Part shown: positions 46,356 through 55,198 of the stretch, piece by piece
Layout of the letters: each line of letters begins with the position of its first letter
How positions within the stretch are numbered: the first letter of the stretch is position 1
Origin: an uncultured Caulobacteraceae bacterium
Lineage (GTDB): Bacteria > Pseudomonadota > Alphaproteobacteria > Caulobacterales > Caulobacteraceae
Direction of reading: 5' to 3'
NCBI GenBank assembly: GCA_903872075.1
Contig: CAIQJF010000083.1
Location: 115,642 to 179,641, forward strand
DNA: 64,000 nt
The notes under the pieces: model-generated
Database searches by the model: none
Told to the model about the DNA's origin: nothing
The model's input: only the letters and a program-made list of their open reading frames with translations
Made by a program: the position numbers and the translations under genes

Positions 46356-47520
46356 GCGCGCCGCGGGGCGCCTTGGCCACCAGCTTGCGGCCGGGCTCCT
46401 CGATGAAGCGCGAGGTGGCGGCTGACGTCGCCAGCACCAGCGCCAGACAGGCGAGGGCGGCCAGATCCATGGTGAAGGGCCCACCCAGGATAAGGTGATC
46501 GCCCGACGCGTCGTTGAGCACCGCGGGCTGTCCGAGCCACAGGCCGATGGCGTAGACGGCCTTGAAGGTGAGCATCGTCCACAGCGGGTGGGTCAGATAG
46601 ATCGAATAGGACCAGCGCCCGGCGGCCTGCGGCGCCGGCCCTCGCAGCCAGGCCGACACCGGACCGGCCTCGAAGGCGAACACCAGAATCACCGCGGCGA
46701 ACAGCACCACCGTCCCCAGCGGCGGCAGCCGGCCGGTGAACAGGAACGCCGCCGTCACAACCGCTGTCGCCGGCCACTCCAGCCAGCCTGGCGGCTTCCG
46801 CCCCGACCGCGCGAGCACGCCGTAGAGCTTGAACAGCAGCGCGCCGGTGAAGAGAGCCAGGAACGAATGCGCCGCCTTGCCCAGGGCCGCGCCGGCGTTG
46901 GCCGCCGGCCCACCCGGGTCGTTGGCGGTCAGGGTGATCGCGCCCAGCGCCAGAACATAGACTGCGAAGACGGCCCAGGCCCGCGACCGGGCCAGCCACA
47001 AGGTGGCGCCGAACAGCAGGCTCGCCCAGAACTCCAGGCTGATGCTCCAGGACGGATAGTTCCAAGATAGGGCCTGGGTCGTGAAACCCTGGACCAGGGT
47101 CAGGCACTGCACGAGTCCGTTCAGGTTGTAGTCGCCGCTGAACGCCGCCTCGTCGCCCTGAAGAGCGTCGAGGCAGACCAGGCCGATCAGCACCGCCAGA
47201 GTGGCCAGGTGCAGGGGATAGAGCCGCGTGAAACGCCGCGCGGCGAAACGGCTAAACGCTGCTCGGCTCTCAAGCTTGCCGGAGAACCCCGACATCAGCA
47301 CGAAGCCGCTCAGCACGAAGAAGAAGTCCACCGCCGCATAGCCGTTGCGGGTCAGGGCATAGACGTGGGCGCCGGCGTTCAGGTGGAACAGCACCACCAT
47401 CATCGCGCACACGCCTCGCCACCCGTCCAGCGCCTCGAACCGCCGGGGCGTGGCCGCTGAAGCGATCGGGGTGGGCTCGGCCAAGGTCTGGGATTCCACC
47501 CGCGGTTCAGGCCAGCGCAT
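46324..47520 (-). CDS. Acyltransferase 3 (OafA/OatA-type) membrane protein
   Basis: A 398-residue protein with about ten membrane helices. RFEALDGWRGVCAMMVVLFH (the conserved His), YAAVDFFFVLSGFVL, the RRFTRLYPLH arginine motif and PSWSISLEFWASL are typical of acyltransferase 3. It would transfer acyl groups to extracellular sugars. Its start lies within the last codons of the Fic gene (14-bp overlap), suggesting one transcript. Confidence 0.9.
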   Translation of the reverse strand: MRWPEPRVESQTLAEPTPIASAATPRRFEALDGWRGVCAMMVVLFHLNAGAHVYALTRNGYAAVDFFFVLSGFVLMSGFSGKLESRAAFSRFAARRFTRLYPLHLATLAVLIGLVCLDALQGDEAAFSGDYNLNGLVQCLTLVQGFTTQALSWNYPSWSISLEFWASLLFGATLWLARSRAWAVFAVYVLALGAITLTANDPGGPAANAGAALGKAAHSFLALFTGALLFKLYGVLARSGRKPPGWLEWPATAVVTAAFLFTGRLPPLGTVVLFAAVILVFAFEAGPVSAWLRGPAPQAAGRWSYSIYLTHPLWTMLTFKAVYAIGLWLGQPAVLNDASGDHLILGGPFTMDLAALACLALVLATSAATSRFIEEPGRKLVAKAPRGAPTSPSYRHRP

Positions 47521-48601
47521 AGCTGGTGTTCTTGCTGCCGCCGGGATTGCGGGTCAACAATCCCTTGGCCAGCAGATCGGCGATGTCCCGCTGCGCCGAG
47601 GCGGGCGAGCACTTTCCCAGTATGGCCCATTTGCGCGCGGTGAGGGCGCCGTCGAAGCCGTCGAGATAGCGGTTCAGCATCACCCGCTGCCGCTCGCTCA
47701 GCGCCGTACCCGCATGCGCCTGCCAGAACGCGGCCTTGCGCATGACCCCGTCGCTTTCCGCTTCCGCGGCGTCGATGGCGCGAGAGAAGCTACCAAGGAA
47801 CCAGGCCAGCCAACCGGTGATGTCCAATCCGCCGTGCTGGGCGCGCTCCAGTGCCTCATAGTAGTCCGAGCGCTCCCGCCGGATCTGACTCGACAGGCTG
47901 TAGAACCGTTGTGGCGCCCCTTCGGACCGGGCCAGCGCCTGATCGGCAATAGCTCTGGCGATCCGGCCATTGCCGTCGTCGAAGGGGTGAATGGTCACGA
48001 ACCACAGATGGGCGACCCCCGCACGCAGCAGGCCGTCGACCGGTATGTCCCGCGCGAAGTCGTCCAGAAACGCGGCCATCTCCACGGCGACCCGCGCGGC
48101 GGGCGGGGCCTCGAAATGCACCCGTTCGCGACCGACGGCGCCGGAGATCACCTGCATCGGGCCCGTCGAATCCTCGCGCCAGCCACCGGTCTTGATGCGG
48201 TTCAGGCCGGAATAGCCGGTCGGGAACAGGGCCGCCTGCCAGGCAAACAGCCGCTCCGGCGTCAGTCGTTGATCGTACCTGCCCGTTGCGTCGAGCATCA
48301 TCCCCACGACGCCCTCGGTCCGGCGGTCGGCGGGCGTGACCGCCGCCTGGGGAACACCGAGCCGGCGGGCGAGGGAGGACCGGACCCCGGCTTCGTCGAG
48401 AATCTCGCCCTCGATCTCGGAGCTCTTGATGACGTCCCCCGTCAGCGACTGAAGCTGCGCCTCCAGCTGAAGGTCGAAGCCGAGACCGCGCATCCGGCCC
48501 AGCAACCGGCCCTGTTTCAGGCGCGCCTCGGCCAGCGCCGAGATGAGCGCGCTGTCGTCCCAGCGAAATCGCGGCCAGTCGGGTTGTTCCCAGATATACA
48601 A
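47507..48601 (-). CDS. Class II Fic-domain protein (predicted AMP transferase) with C-terminal winged helix
   Basis: A 364-residue protein. The DUF4172-like N-terminal part contains the inhibitory helix motif S60-S-E-I-E64-G65 ([ST]xxxE[GN]). The Fic core has HPFDDGNGR at 205-213, fully canonical. The last ~55 residues (ARKWAILGKCSPASAQRDIADLL) look like a winged helix-turn-helix. Fic proteins transfer AMP to target proteins; such architectures can also regulate their own gene. The start is a TTG with gtgagg upstream, inside the nearest operator. Confidence 0.9.
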   Translation of the reverse strand: MYIWEQPDWPRFRWDDSALISALAEARLKQGRLLGRMRGLGFDLQLEAQLQSLTGDVIKSSEIEGEILDEAGVRSSLARRLGVPQAAVTPADRRTEGVVGMMLDATGRYDQRLTPERLFAWQAALFPTGYSGLNRIKTGGWREDSTGPMQVISGAVGRERVHFEAPPAARVAVEMAAFLDDFARDIPVDGLLRAGVAHLWFVTIHPFDDGNGRIARAIADQALARSEGAPQRFYSLSSQIRRERSDYYEALERAQHGGLDITGWLAWFLGSFSRAIDAAEAESDGVMRKAAFWQAHAGTALSERQRVMLNRYLDGFDGALTARKWAILGKCSPASAQRDIADLLAKGLLTRNPGGSKNTSYALA

Positions 48602-48602
48602 A

Positions 48603-48626
48603 TTCGCCTCACATATTGAGGGGAAT
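48603..48626. promoter_or_regulatory. Fic operator 1
   Basis: Imperfect palindrome ttcgcctca-cata-ttgaggggaa directly before the fic start and covering its ribosome site. The same 24-bp unit recurs 50 bp away. Confidence 0.75.
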
Positions 48627-48652
48627 ATGGCGCTTTTCGCGTCAGGCGCAAG

Positions 48653-48676
48653 TTCGCCTCACACTGTGAGGGGAAT
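48653..48676. promoter_or_regulatory. Fic operator 2
   Basis: Second copy (ttcgcctcacactgtgaggg and aat) with an almost perfect cctcaca-c-tgtgagg dyad. It is exactly 50 bp from operator 1, about five helical turns, so both lie on the same DNA face. Confidence 0.75.
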
Positions 48677-48766
48677 GCCGGGCGATTCACGCCGCACAAT
48701 GGCGCCGTTCGGCGTTGGCGCCGCCCTACGCCGTGCCGTAACACTGGCTCACGCCAAGGGGGAAAC

Positions 48767-49396
48767 ATGAAACTCTACAATTCGCTCGGACCCAATCCGC
48801 ACACCGTGCGCATGTTCGCCCTGGAGAAGGGGATCGACCTGCCGGTGCAGGAGGTCGACGTGATCGGCGGCGAGCATCGCCGGCCGCCCTACAGCGTGTT
48901 CAATCCCATGATGCAGACCCCGGCCTTCGAGACCGACGACGGCCAGGTAATCATCGAGATCACGGCCATCTGCGACTATCTGGAGGAGCTGTTTCCCGAT
49001 CCGCCGCTTATCGGCGCCACGCCCGGCGAACGCGCCGAGACCCGCATGTGGTGCCGGCGCCTGGATCTCAACATCCTTGAGGGGCGCTCGCGCGCCGGCC
49101 GCGCCACCTTCGGACGGGCCTTCTACAGCGACAAGATCAAGCTGCTGTCGGTGTCGGCGGCGAAGGAGCTCGAGGCGCTGGTCGAGGATCGCGTCCACTG
49201 GTTCGATAGCCTGATGGCCGGCAAACAATGGATCTGCGGCGACCGCTACACCCTGGCCGATATCATGTTCTATTGTTTCATGGCCTTTCGCGCGCCCGAA
49301 GGCGGAAGCAACCTGCCGGCGGGTTGCGAGCATCTGCCCGCCTGGTTCGAGCGCGTGAAGGCCCGCCCGGCCGCCCAGGCGACCAACGGCAACTAG
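48767..49396 (+). CDS. Glutathione S-transferase family protein
   Basis: A 209-residue GST with the thioredoxin-fold start MKLYNSLGPNPHTVRMFALEKGIDL, FNPMMQTPAFETDDG (cis-Pro) and the ITAICDYLEELFP motif. The C-terminal helical domain has DRYTLADIMFYCFMAF. Ligand is unknown. It diverges from the fic gene; the twin fic operators lie in the shared 165-bp gap, so its promoter could share regulation. Confidence 0.9.
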   Translation: MKLYNSLGPNPHTVRMFALEKGIDLPVQEVDVIGGEHRRPPYSVFNPMMQTPAFETDDGQVIIEITAICDYLEELFPDPPLIGATPGERAETRMWCRRLDLNILEGRSRAGRATFGRAFYSDKIKLLSVSAAKELEALVEDRVHWFDSLMAGKQWICGDRYTLADIMFYCFMAFRAPEGGSNLPAGCEHLPAWFERVKARPAAQATNGN

Positions 49397-49507
49397 CGTC
49401 GCACCGTCGCCGTCGCACGCGGGCCGGCGGCGGTCGTCGATAGCGATATCCGTGAGGCCGATCGGTGCTATCGTCGCTCCAAAAGCAAAACGACAGGGGT
49501 GGAAGCG

Positions 49508-50722
49508 ATGGCCGACAGTACGGGAATTGGCGCGCCTGACCGCGACGCCGGTCTGATTCAGGGCGTCCTTCTGGCCTGCGTGCCGACGATGATCGTGGCG
49601 ACGACCTGCGTGGCCCTGCCGATCCTGCCGGCGATCATCCGCGCCTTCCCGGCCCAGCCGCACATCGCCGAACTCGTCCCCCTGGTCGCGGTGCTGCCCA
49701 CCTTGACCGTCGCGGTGACCAGCATCGCCGCCGGCGTGCTCGGCGAGACCGTCGGCCGGCGCCGGCTGCTGATCCTCGCCGCGGCGGTGTTCGCGATCAG
49801 CGCCATCCTGCCGCTCTGGCTCAATTCCTTTGTCCTGATCCTGGTGTCGCGCGCGGTCGCGGGCCTGGCGGTCGGGGTGATGATCACCTCGGCAGTGGCC
49901 CTGACCGGCGACTACTATTCCGGCGCGACCTTGCAGCGGTGGCTGGCCGCCCAGGGCGGCGCCAGCGCCATCGTCGGCGTGGTGGTCTCGGCCGCCAGCG
50001 GCGCCCTGGGGGAGATCGGCTGGCGCTACGCCTTTCTGCCGTTGTTTGTCGGCATTCCACTCTTCGTGGGGTTGGTGGCTGTCCCCGCGCCCAAGGTCGA
50101 AACGAGCCACGCCCATCACGACGAGGTCGAGTCCGGCGCCGGTTCGGCGCCCTGGGCCACATGGCTGTTCATCTTCGGCCTGGCGATCGCCGGCACCCTG
50201 ATCATCTTCCCGCCGGCCTATGAGCTTGGCGTGCTGTTGCACGAGAAGGCCTTGGGCACGTCCCTGATCACCGGCCTCGGCGTCGCCGTGCTGGCCGCCG
50301 CCGCCGCGGTCGCCGCCTTCAGCATGGGAGTGCTGCGGCGCCTGCCGCCGCCGGCCAAGGCGGCGCTCGCCATCGGCGCGGCGGGGGCGGGCACCCTGCT
50401 CATCGCCCAGGCGACGACCTTGCCGATGCTGATGCTGGGCGCGGCTCTGGACGGCGTGGGCCAGGGCCTGCTCGGGCCGGTGCTCTCGATCTGGCTGATG
50501 GAGCGGACTCCGGACCGGCTGCGCGGCCGCGCCGTCGGCGTCTACACGACCCTGACCTTCCTCACCCTCTTCGTCGCCCCGCTCATCGCGCGCTGGGCGG
50601 CGGTGAGCCTGCGGACCAGTTCGGCCGCCATGCGAGGCTACGCCATCGCCGATCTGGTGGTGGTCGCCATCCTGGTGATGACGATGTTCAGGCGTCGGGG
50701 CCCGGTGGCCGTTCCCGCCTGA
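49508..50722 (+). CDS. Major facilitator superfamily transporter
   Basis: A 404-residue MFS protein with about twelve membrane helices. The GVLGETVGRRRLLILAAAVF loop is motif A, and GLAVGVMITSAVALTGDYY and RLRGRAVGVYTTLTF are as in drug:H+ antiporters. A short His-rich cytoplasmic loop (SHAHHDEVESGAG) separates the halves. Substrate is unknown. The ATG at 49508 is better placed than the GTG three codons earlier. Confidence 0.88.
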   Translation: MADSTGIGAPDRDAGLIQGVLLACVPTMIVATTCVALPILPAIIRAFPAQPHIAELVPLVAVLPTLTVAVTSIAAGVLGETVGRRRLLILAAAVFAISAILPLWLNSFVLILVSRAVAGLAVGVMITSAVALTGDYYSGATLQRWLAAQGGASAIVGVVVSAASGALGEIGWRYAFLPLFVGIPLFVGLVAVPAPKVETSHAHHDEVESGAGSAPWATWLFIFGLAIAGTLIIFPPAYELGVLLHEKALGTSLITGLGVAVLAAAAAVAAFSMGVLRRLPPPAKAALAIGAAGAGTLLIAQATTLPMLMLGAALDGVGQGLLGPVLSIWLMERTPDRLRGRAVGVYTTLTFLTLFVAPLIARWAAVSLRTSSAAMRGYAIADLVVVAILVMTMFRRRGPVAVPA

Positions 50723-50774
50723 GGGCTGCCCCGACCTCGGGTTGATCGATCGGCGCGGCGCCGTGGCCGGGGTG

Positions 50775-51575
50775 TCAGCTCGCGGCGTCGAGGAAGGCGA
50801 CGATCGCCGCCACCGTCTCGGGCGTATATTCGATGACCATGCCGTGCGAGCCGCGCGGCAGAACCTGCAGCCGCGCGCCGGGGATCAGCGCGGCCATCTC
50901 CACCGACTGACTGACCGGGGTGAGTACGTCCTCGGCCCCCACCAGCACCAGGGTCGGCGTCGTCACAGCTGGCAGCAGCGGGCGGGAATCATAGGCGCGA
51001 AGCCCGTGCGCCTGGGCTTCGAAGCCCGCGACGCCTGTGGGGTAGGGGGCGGCGGCGCCCAGGGCCGCGGCGGCGGCGACCACGGCATGATCGCTCAGCA
51101 TCTTGGCGGTGAAGCCCCAGGCCATGCCGAACATCGCCTGGGCGGCGGCGGGAACCTCGGAACGCCGCAGGGCGATCAGGCAGTCGAGCCAGCCGTGCTG
51201 CATCTCGGTGTAGCTGGGAAATCCGCTCAGGATCACGGCCTTGCGCACCAGGTCGCCGTTGCGGATCAGCAGAGCCTGCAGCACCGACCCGCCCAGGGAC
51301 CAGCCCACCGTCAGCACCGGACCCAGGCCCAGATGCGCGATCAGCGCCGCCGTATCGTCGGCCATCTCATCGATCGTATAGGGCCCGGGCGGAACGGCGC
51401 TGCGGCCGGTTCCCCGGTTGTCGAAGGTGATGCAGGTGAACCGCGCGGTCAGCAGCGGCTTGACGGTCGCCCAGGCCGCTGAATTGGCGCCCAGGCCCGC
51501 GATCAGCAGCAGCGGCGGTCCGGCCCCCTCGATCTCATAGAACAGCTCGACGCCGTTCACCGTGGCGGTGGCCAT
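50775..51575 (-). CDS. Alpha/beta hydrolase
   Basis: A 266-residue cytoplasmic hydrolase. LLLIAGLGANSAAW, CITFDNRGTGRS, the nucleophile GWSLGGSVLQALL, Asp in GAEDVLTP and His in RGSHGMVIEYTPE are visible. The ATG at 51575 follows ggaggaga. The sequence resembles 3-oxoadipate enol-lactonase (PcaD-like) hydrolases. It diverges from the Baeyer-Villiger monooxygenase; hydrolysing the ester or lactone product is a natural role (inference). Confidence 0.88.
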   Translation of the reverse strand: MATATVNGVELFYEIEGAGPPLLLIAGLGANSAAWATVKPLLTARFTCITFDNRGTGRSAVPPGPYTIDEMADDTAALIAHLGLGPVLTVGWSLGGSVLQALLIRNGDLVRKAVILSGFPSYTEMQHGWLDCLIALRRSEVPAAAQAMFGMAWGFTAKMLSDHAVVAAAAALGAAAPYPTGVAGFEAQAHGLRAYDSRPLLPAVTTPTLVLVGAEDVLTPVSQSVEMAALIPGARLQVLPRGSHGMVIEYTPETVAAIVAFLDAAS

Positions 51576-51630
51576 GCGCGCGTCTCCTCCGGCGCGCCTC
51601 GGACGGGCGCGTTCAGTCATTGACTTGAAC

Positions 51631-51659
51631 TTATAACGCGTTCGACCTTTACGTCTACG
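51631..51659. promoter_or_regulatory. Shared 29-bp promoter element, copy 2
   Basis: ttataacgcgttcgaccttt followed by acgtc, the counterpart of 37445-37473 (23 of 29 by eye). It lies between the hydrolase and the monooxygenase genes. Confidence 0.6.
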
Positions 51660-51733
51660 GACGCGGGCGCACGCCCCAATTGTGCGGCGAAAGTCCCGGC
51701 GCCATACCGGACCGGGACGCCATCGGAGGACAC

Positions 51734-53560
51734 ATGGGCCAGACAGGGAACGACGCGGCGACCGCCGCAGGCGCGGGCCTCGATGTCGAGGCGCTGAAGG
51801 AACGCTACCGGCTCGAACGCGAACGGCGCCTGCGCCCCGAGGGTAACGCCCAGTACGTCGAGGCCGCCGGCGATTTCGCCCACTATCTGGACGATCCCTA
51901 CGCCGACCCGAACTTCACCCGGGCGCCTGTCACCGAAACGGTGGAGGTGCTGATCGTCGGCGGCGGCTTCGGCGGTCTGATCACCGCCGCCCGGCTTGTC
52001 GAGGCCGGTGTCAACGACTTCCGCATCGTCGAGCGGGCGGGCGACTTCGGCGGCACCTGGTACTGGAACCGCTATCCCGGCGCGGCCTGCGACACCGAGA
52101 GCTACATCTACATGCCGCTCCTTGAGGAGACCGGCTACATCCCCACCGCCAAATACGCCAAGGCCCCGGAGCTGGTCGCTCATTGTCAGCGGATCGGAAC
52201 CCACTTCGATCTCTACCGCCGCGCCCTGTTCCAGACCGCGATCAGCGATCTGCGCTGGGACGAAGCGCGCGGACATTGGTCGGCGAGAACCGACCGGGGC
52301 GATGCGATCACCGCCCGGTTCGTCCTGCTGGCCGGCGGCACGGCGCTCGGCCTGCCCAAGCTGCCCGGCGTTCCCGGGGTGGGCGACTTCAAGGGTCACA
52401 CCTTCCACACCAGCCGCTGGGACTACGCCTACACCGGCGGAGACTCGGGCGGCGGCCTGACCGGCCTCGCCGACAAGCGGGTCGGAATCATCGGCACCGG
52501 CGCCACGGCCGTGCAGTGCATCCCCCACCTGGGGGCCTCGGCCAAGGAACTCTATGTCTTCCAGCGCACGCCATCTTCGGTGGACGTGCGCAACGACCGG
52601 CCCACCGACCCGGCCTGGGCCGCGAGCCTGAAGCCCGGCTGGCACAAGGAACGCATGGACAACTTCTCCTCGGTCATCTCCGGCGCGGAGTTCGAGGTCG
52701 ACTTGGTCAACGACGGCTGGACCGACCTGATCGGCAACATCCTGCTGGTGGCCCGCCAGAAGGCGCGGGCCGGCGAAGTGGTCGAGGACGCCGACACCCT
52801 GGTGCAGCTGGCCGACTACCAGAAGATGGAACAGGTGCGGGCCCGCGTCGATGCGATCGTCAAGGACAAGGCCACAGCCGAGGCGCTGAAGCCCTGGTAC
52901 AACCAGTTCTGCAAGCGGCCGTGCTTCCACGACCAGTATCTGCCCACCTTCAACCGCCCCAACGTCCATCTGGTCGACACCGCCGGCAAGGGCGTCGAGC
53001 GGATCACAGAGAAGGGCGTGGTGGTCGATGGCCACGAGTACGAACTCGACTGCCTGATCTACGCCACCGGCTTCGAGGTCGGCACGGATTACATGCGCAG
53101 CCTGGGTTTCGAGATCCACGGCCGGGGCGGCGAGAGCCTGACCGACAAATGGAAGGACGGCGCGGCCACCTTCCACAGTATCGTCACGCGCGGCTTTCCC
53201 AACGCCTTCCTGCTCTCCTCGATCCAGTCGGGCCAGAGCGCCAATTTCCAGCACATGCTCGACGAGAAGGCCAAGCACATCGCCTTCATCATCGCTGAGG
53301 CCCTGGCCGGCGGGGTCAAGACCCTGGAGCCGGCGGCCCAGGCCGAGCAGGACTGGGTCGACACGATCGTCAAGCTGGCCGTCACCCGCCGGCCGTTCCT
53401 CGAAGCCTGCACCCCCGGCTACTACAACAACGAGGGCCGCGAGCTGGACATGCGGATCGCGCGCAACAACCCCTACTGGCGCGGCCCCATGGCCTATGTC
53501 CGCCTGCTGGAGCGCTGGCGCGCCGACGGGTCGATGCCGGGGCTGGAACTGACGCGCTAG
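51734..53560 (+). CDS. Baeyer-Villiger-type flavin monooxygenase
   Basis: A 608-residue FAD/NADPH enzyme with a ~70-residue N-terminal extension as in the larger BVMO group. Visible are the FAD motif [35 protein letters not shown], the BVMO fingerprint [12 protein letters not shown], the NADP motif [13 protein letters not shown], and [15 protein letters not shown]. It should insert oxygen next to a ketone. The ATG at 51734 follows ggagga. It is opposite a PcaD-like hydrolase. Confidence 0.92.
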   Translation: MGQTGNDAATAAGAGLDVEALKERYRLERERRLRPEGNAQYVEAAGDFAHYLDDPYADPNFTRAPVTETVEVLIVGGGFGGLITAARLVEAGVNDFRIVERAGDFGGTWYWNRYPGAACDTESYIYMPLLEETGYIPTAKYAKAPELVAHCQRIGTHFDLYRRALFQTAISDLRWDEARGHWSARTDRGDAITARFVLLAGGTALGLPKLPGVPGVGDFKGHTFHTSRWDYAYTGGDSGGGLTGLADKRVGIIGTGATAVQCIPHLGASAKELYVFQRTPSSVDVRNDRPTDPAWAASLKPGWHKERMDNFSSVISGAEFEVDLVNDGWTDLIGNILLVARQKARAGEVVEDADTLVQLADYQKMEQVRARVDAIVKDKATAEALKPWYNQFCKRPCFHDQYLPTFNRPNVHLVDTAGKGVERITEKGVVVDGHEYELDCLIYATGFEVGTDYMRSLGFEIHGRGGESLTDKWKDGAATFHSIVTRGFPNAFLLSSIQSGQSANFQHMLDEKAKHIAFIIAEALAGGVKTLEPAAQAEQDWVDTIVKLAVTRRPFLEACTPGYYNNEGRELDMRIARNNPYWRGPMAYVRLLERWRADGSMPGLELTR

Positions 53561-53620
53561 TTGCGATCGTCCGACGGCGGACGGCGGCCCAGTTATCGCT
53601 TGCTTGATTCCAGTTTTAAG

Positions 53621-53630
53621 TGAACGTTCA
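53621..53630. promoter_or_regulatory. Palindrome upstream of the PEP-CTERM gene
   Basis: Perfect 10-bp palindrome tgaacgttca, flanked by A/T runs, in the 177-bp gap between the monooxygenase and PEP-CTERM genes. Possible regulator site; a short palindrome can also arise by chance. Confidence 0.4.
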
Positions 53631-53737
53631 TTTTACGCCAATTATGGCGCAAAAAAACCAATCGGGGAGGGCGGGGGCCGCGTTGCGTCTGACTCCGCGT
53701 TCCGACCTGAAATGGGGCATTCAGGGAGAATTAGGCT

Positions 53738-54418
53738 ATGTTTGGGTTCAATTTCGCTGTGCAACAGGTCAGCGTGACGGCTGCGCTGCTCGGCTCGCTC
53801 GCCGTCATGGCGACCGCCGCGCCGGCCGCCGCCGCGAGCTATTCTTACAACGTCACCTTCAATCCGGCGGCCCAGACCTGTCAGACCAGCGGCGGCTTCA
53901 GGTCTTGCTATAACGCCCAGTTGCTGCCGCAGAACACCTTTGGCGCCGCGGGGGATCAGTTCAACGTCAACGTCGCCATCGCTGGCGGCCACCCATTGCA
54001 CGTGGGCGGCGGCAAGACACAGAACTGGTTCTTTGTGGACCTGTACGACGCCGCCTGGCAATCGGGCGGAACCCAGATCGACTCCGCGACGTCGACGATC
54101 ACGCCGTTTGGTTTCTCCGGGCCTGGCTACCCGCTTGGCGCGCCCGGCATTCCGTTGAATCTCAGCAACAACCACTATTACTCTGCCCTGGTCGGGTTCT
54201 GCTGCGGCTATCATGAACCCAACAGCGGGTTCTTCCTGACCGGCGGCGCGGCCTCACTGCACCTTAACAACAGCGACCCGAATCCCTTGGTGTTCATCCT
54301 GGAGGGCACGTTCACGGCTGTCCCGGAACCCTCCAGCTGGACTCTGCTGCTGGTCGGTGTCGGCGGCCTTGGCGCGGCGCTGCGAACCCGCCGGAAACCT
54401 GCGGCCGTAAGCGCCTAG
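53738..54418 (+). CDS. Exported PEP-CTERM (PEPxxW-type) protein
   Basis: A 226-residue exported protein. The signal peptide (residues ~1-32) and the C-terminal tripartite sorting signal (VPEPSSW, a membrane helix LLLVGVGGLGAAL, and RTRRK) are clear. The middle is unrecognised, with NYNVTF-type beta strands and five or so cysteines. PEP-CTERM proteins are processed by exosortases, and this PEPSSWT variant matches alphaproteobacterial types. No exosortase is in the window. Confidence 0.87.
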   Translation: MFGFNFAVQQVSVTAALLGSLAVMATAAPAAAASYSYNVTFNPAAQTCQTSGGFRSCYNAQLLPQNTFGAAGDQFNVNVAIAGGHPLHVGGGKTQNWFFVDLYDAAWQSGGTQIDSATSTITPFGFSGPGYPLGAPGIPLNLSNNHYYSALVGFCCGYHEPNSGFFLTGGAASLHLNNSDPNPLVFILEGTFTAVPEPSSWTLLLVGVGGLGAALRTRRKPAAVSA

Positions 54419-54430
54419 CCCTAGAGCTGA

Positions 54431-54460
54431 CGCGCCGCCGGCCGCGAAGTCGGCGGCGCG
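54431..54460. terminator. Hairpin after the PEP-CTERM gene
   Basis: Perfect 10-bp stem cgcgccgccg / cggcggcgcg with a 10-nt loop, 12 bp after the stop. No T tract follows. Confidence 0.55.
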
Positions 54461-54749
54461 GACGCGCGCGACGCGATGAGGGCGAGGAGGCAGTCGATGG
54501 ACTGGACCCTCGCTCCCGCAGGCTGCGGACAGGCGACGTTTCCGAGCTGGCCCGGTCGGGCGCCGTGTGACTTCCTGCCTCTGCAAACAGCTGAGCCGTG
54601 ACCGTGTTGGCGCGACACGTGGGGGGCGGTCCGATCAAACTCGCGCTGGCCTCAAATTGACCCGGTAACATCGCCCACGGGTTTTCGCTCTCGCCTCAAC
54701 GGCGCCCGTCTCAAGGAGCAGGCGACGCGTCGCAGGCTGCCCGCATTTA
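54461..54749. other. Intergenic region upstream of the MerR/VIT operon
   Basis: About 290 bp in which no gene was recognised. A 41-codon open frame exists around 54478 but lacks a ribosome site and family features. Confidence 0.4.
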
Positions 54750-54823
54750 GACAAATATTTTGTCGAAAGGATTGACCGTCGCCCGAGCTTCTTTCACCAT
54801 AACTCTTGTCGAAAGGAAATGGC
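54750..54823 (+). promoter_or_regulatory. Promoter region of the MerR/VIT operon: dyad and direct repeat
   Basis: gacaaa-tat-tttgtc is a perfect dyad (54750-54764). ttgtcgaaagga occurs at 54760-54771 and again at 54806-54817, the second providing the ribosome site. A possible -35 (ttgacc, 54772) and -10 (cataac, 54798) are separated by about 20 bp, longer than normal, as at many MerR-controlled promoters. This reading is tentative. Confidence 0.5.
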
Positions 54824-55198
54824 GTGCGGCTACGAGACCTCATCGCGCGGACGGGAGTCGTCGAGCGTCAGGTGCGTTACCTGATCTCGGAGGGCTTCGT
54901 GCCCGCGCCGCGGGGAGGGCGCGCCAACGCGGATTACGGCGAGGATCATGTGGAGGCGATCCGCCGGTATGCGCGCCTGCGCGACCTGGGATTCCCCCCG
55001 GCCGCGATCAAACTGCTGCTTCAGGCCCGGGAGGGCGCGCCCTTTCCCGTCGCCCCCGGGGTGACCCTGGTGATCTCCCCGGACCTGCTCGCCACCGGCG
55101 CGCCCGTCGCGCCGCTCATCCTCAAAATCGAGGCTCTCCTCACCGACGCGTTGAGGGAAGCCTCGCCTGTCCGGGAGACGACCGATGACCACGACTAA
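54824..55198 (+). CDS. MerR-family regulator paired with a VIT/vWA protein
   Basis: A 124-residue protein. The N-terminal ~70 residues are a MerR winged helix (RLRDLIARTGVVERQVRYLI, DYGEDHVEAIRRYARLRDLG, FPPAAIKLLLQ). The C-terminal part has no cysteine or known ligand domain; it ends in a short helical segment (LILKIEALLTDALRE). The GTG start at 54824 has aagga 6 nt upstream. The stop lies 14 bp inside the next gene, so the two are one translational unit. Confidence 0.82.
   Translation: MRLRDLIARTGVVERQVRYLISEGFVPAPRGGRANADYGEDHVEAIRRYARLRDLGFPPAAIKLLLQAREGAPFPVAPGVTLVISPDLLATGAPVAPLILKIEALLTDALREASPVRETTDDHD

Noticed and set aside
54478..54600. 41-codon open frame upstream of the MerR gene
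   Set aside because: No ribosome site, no family likeness, sits beside a terminator-like hairpin.
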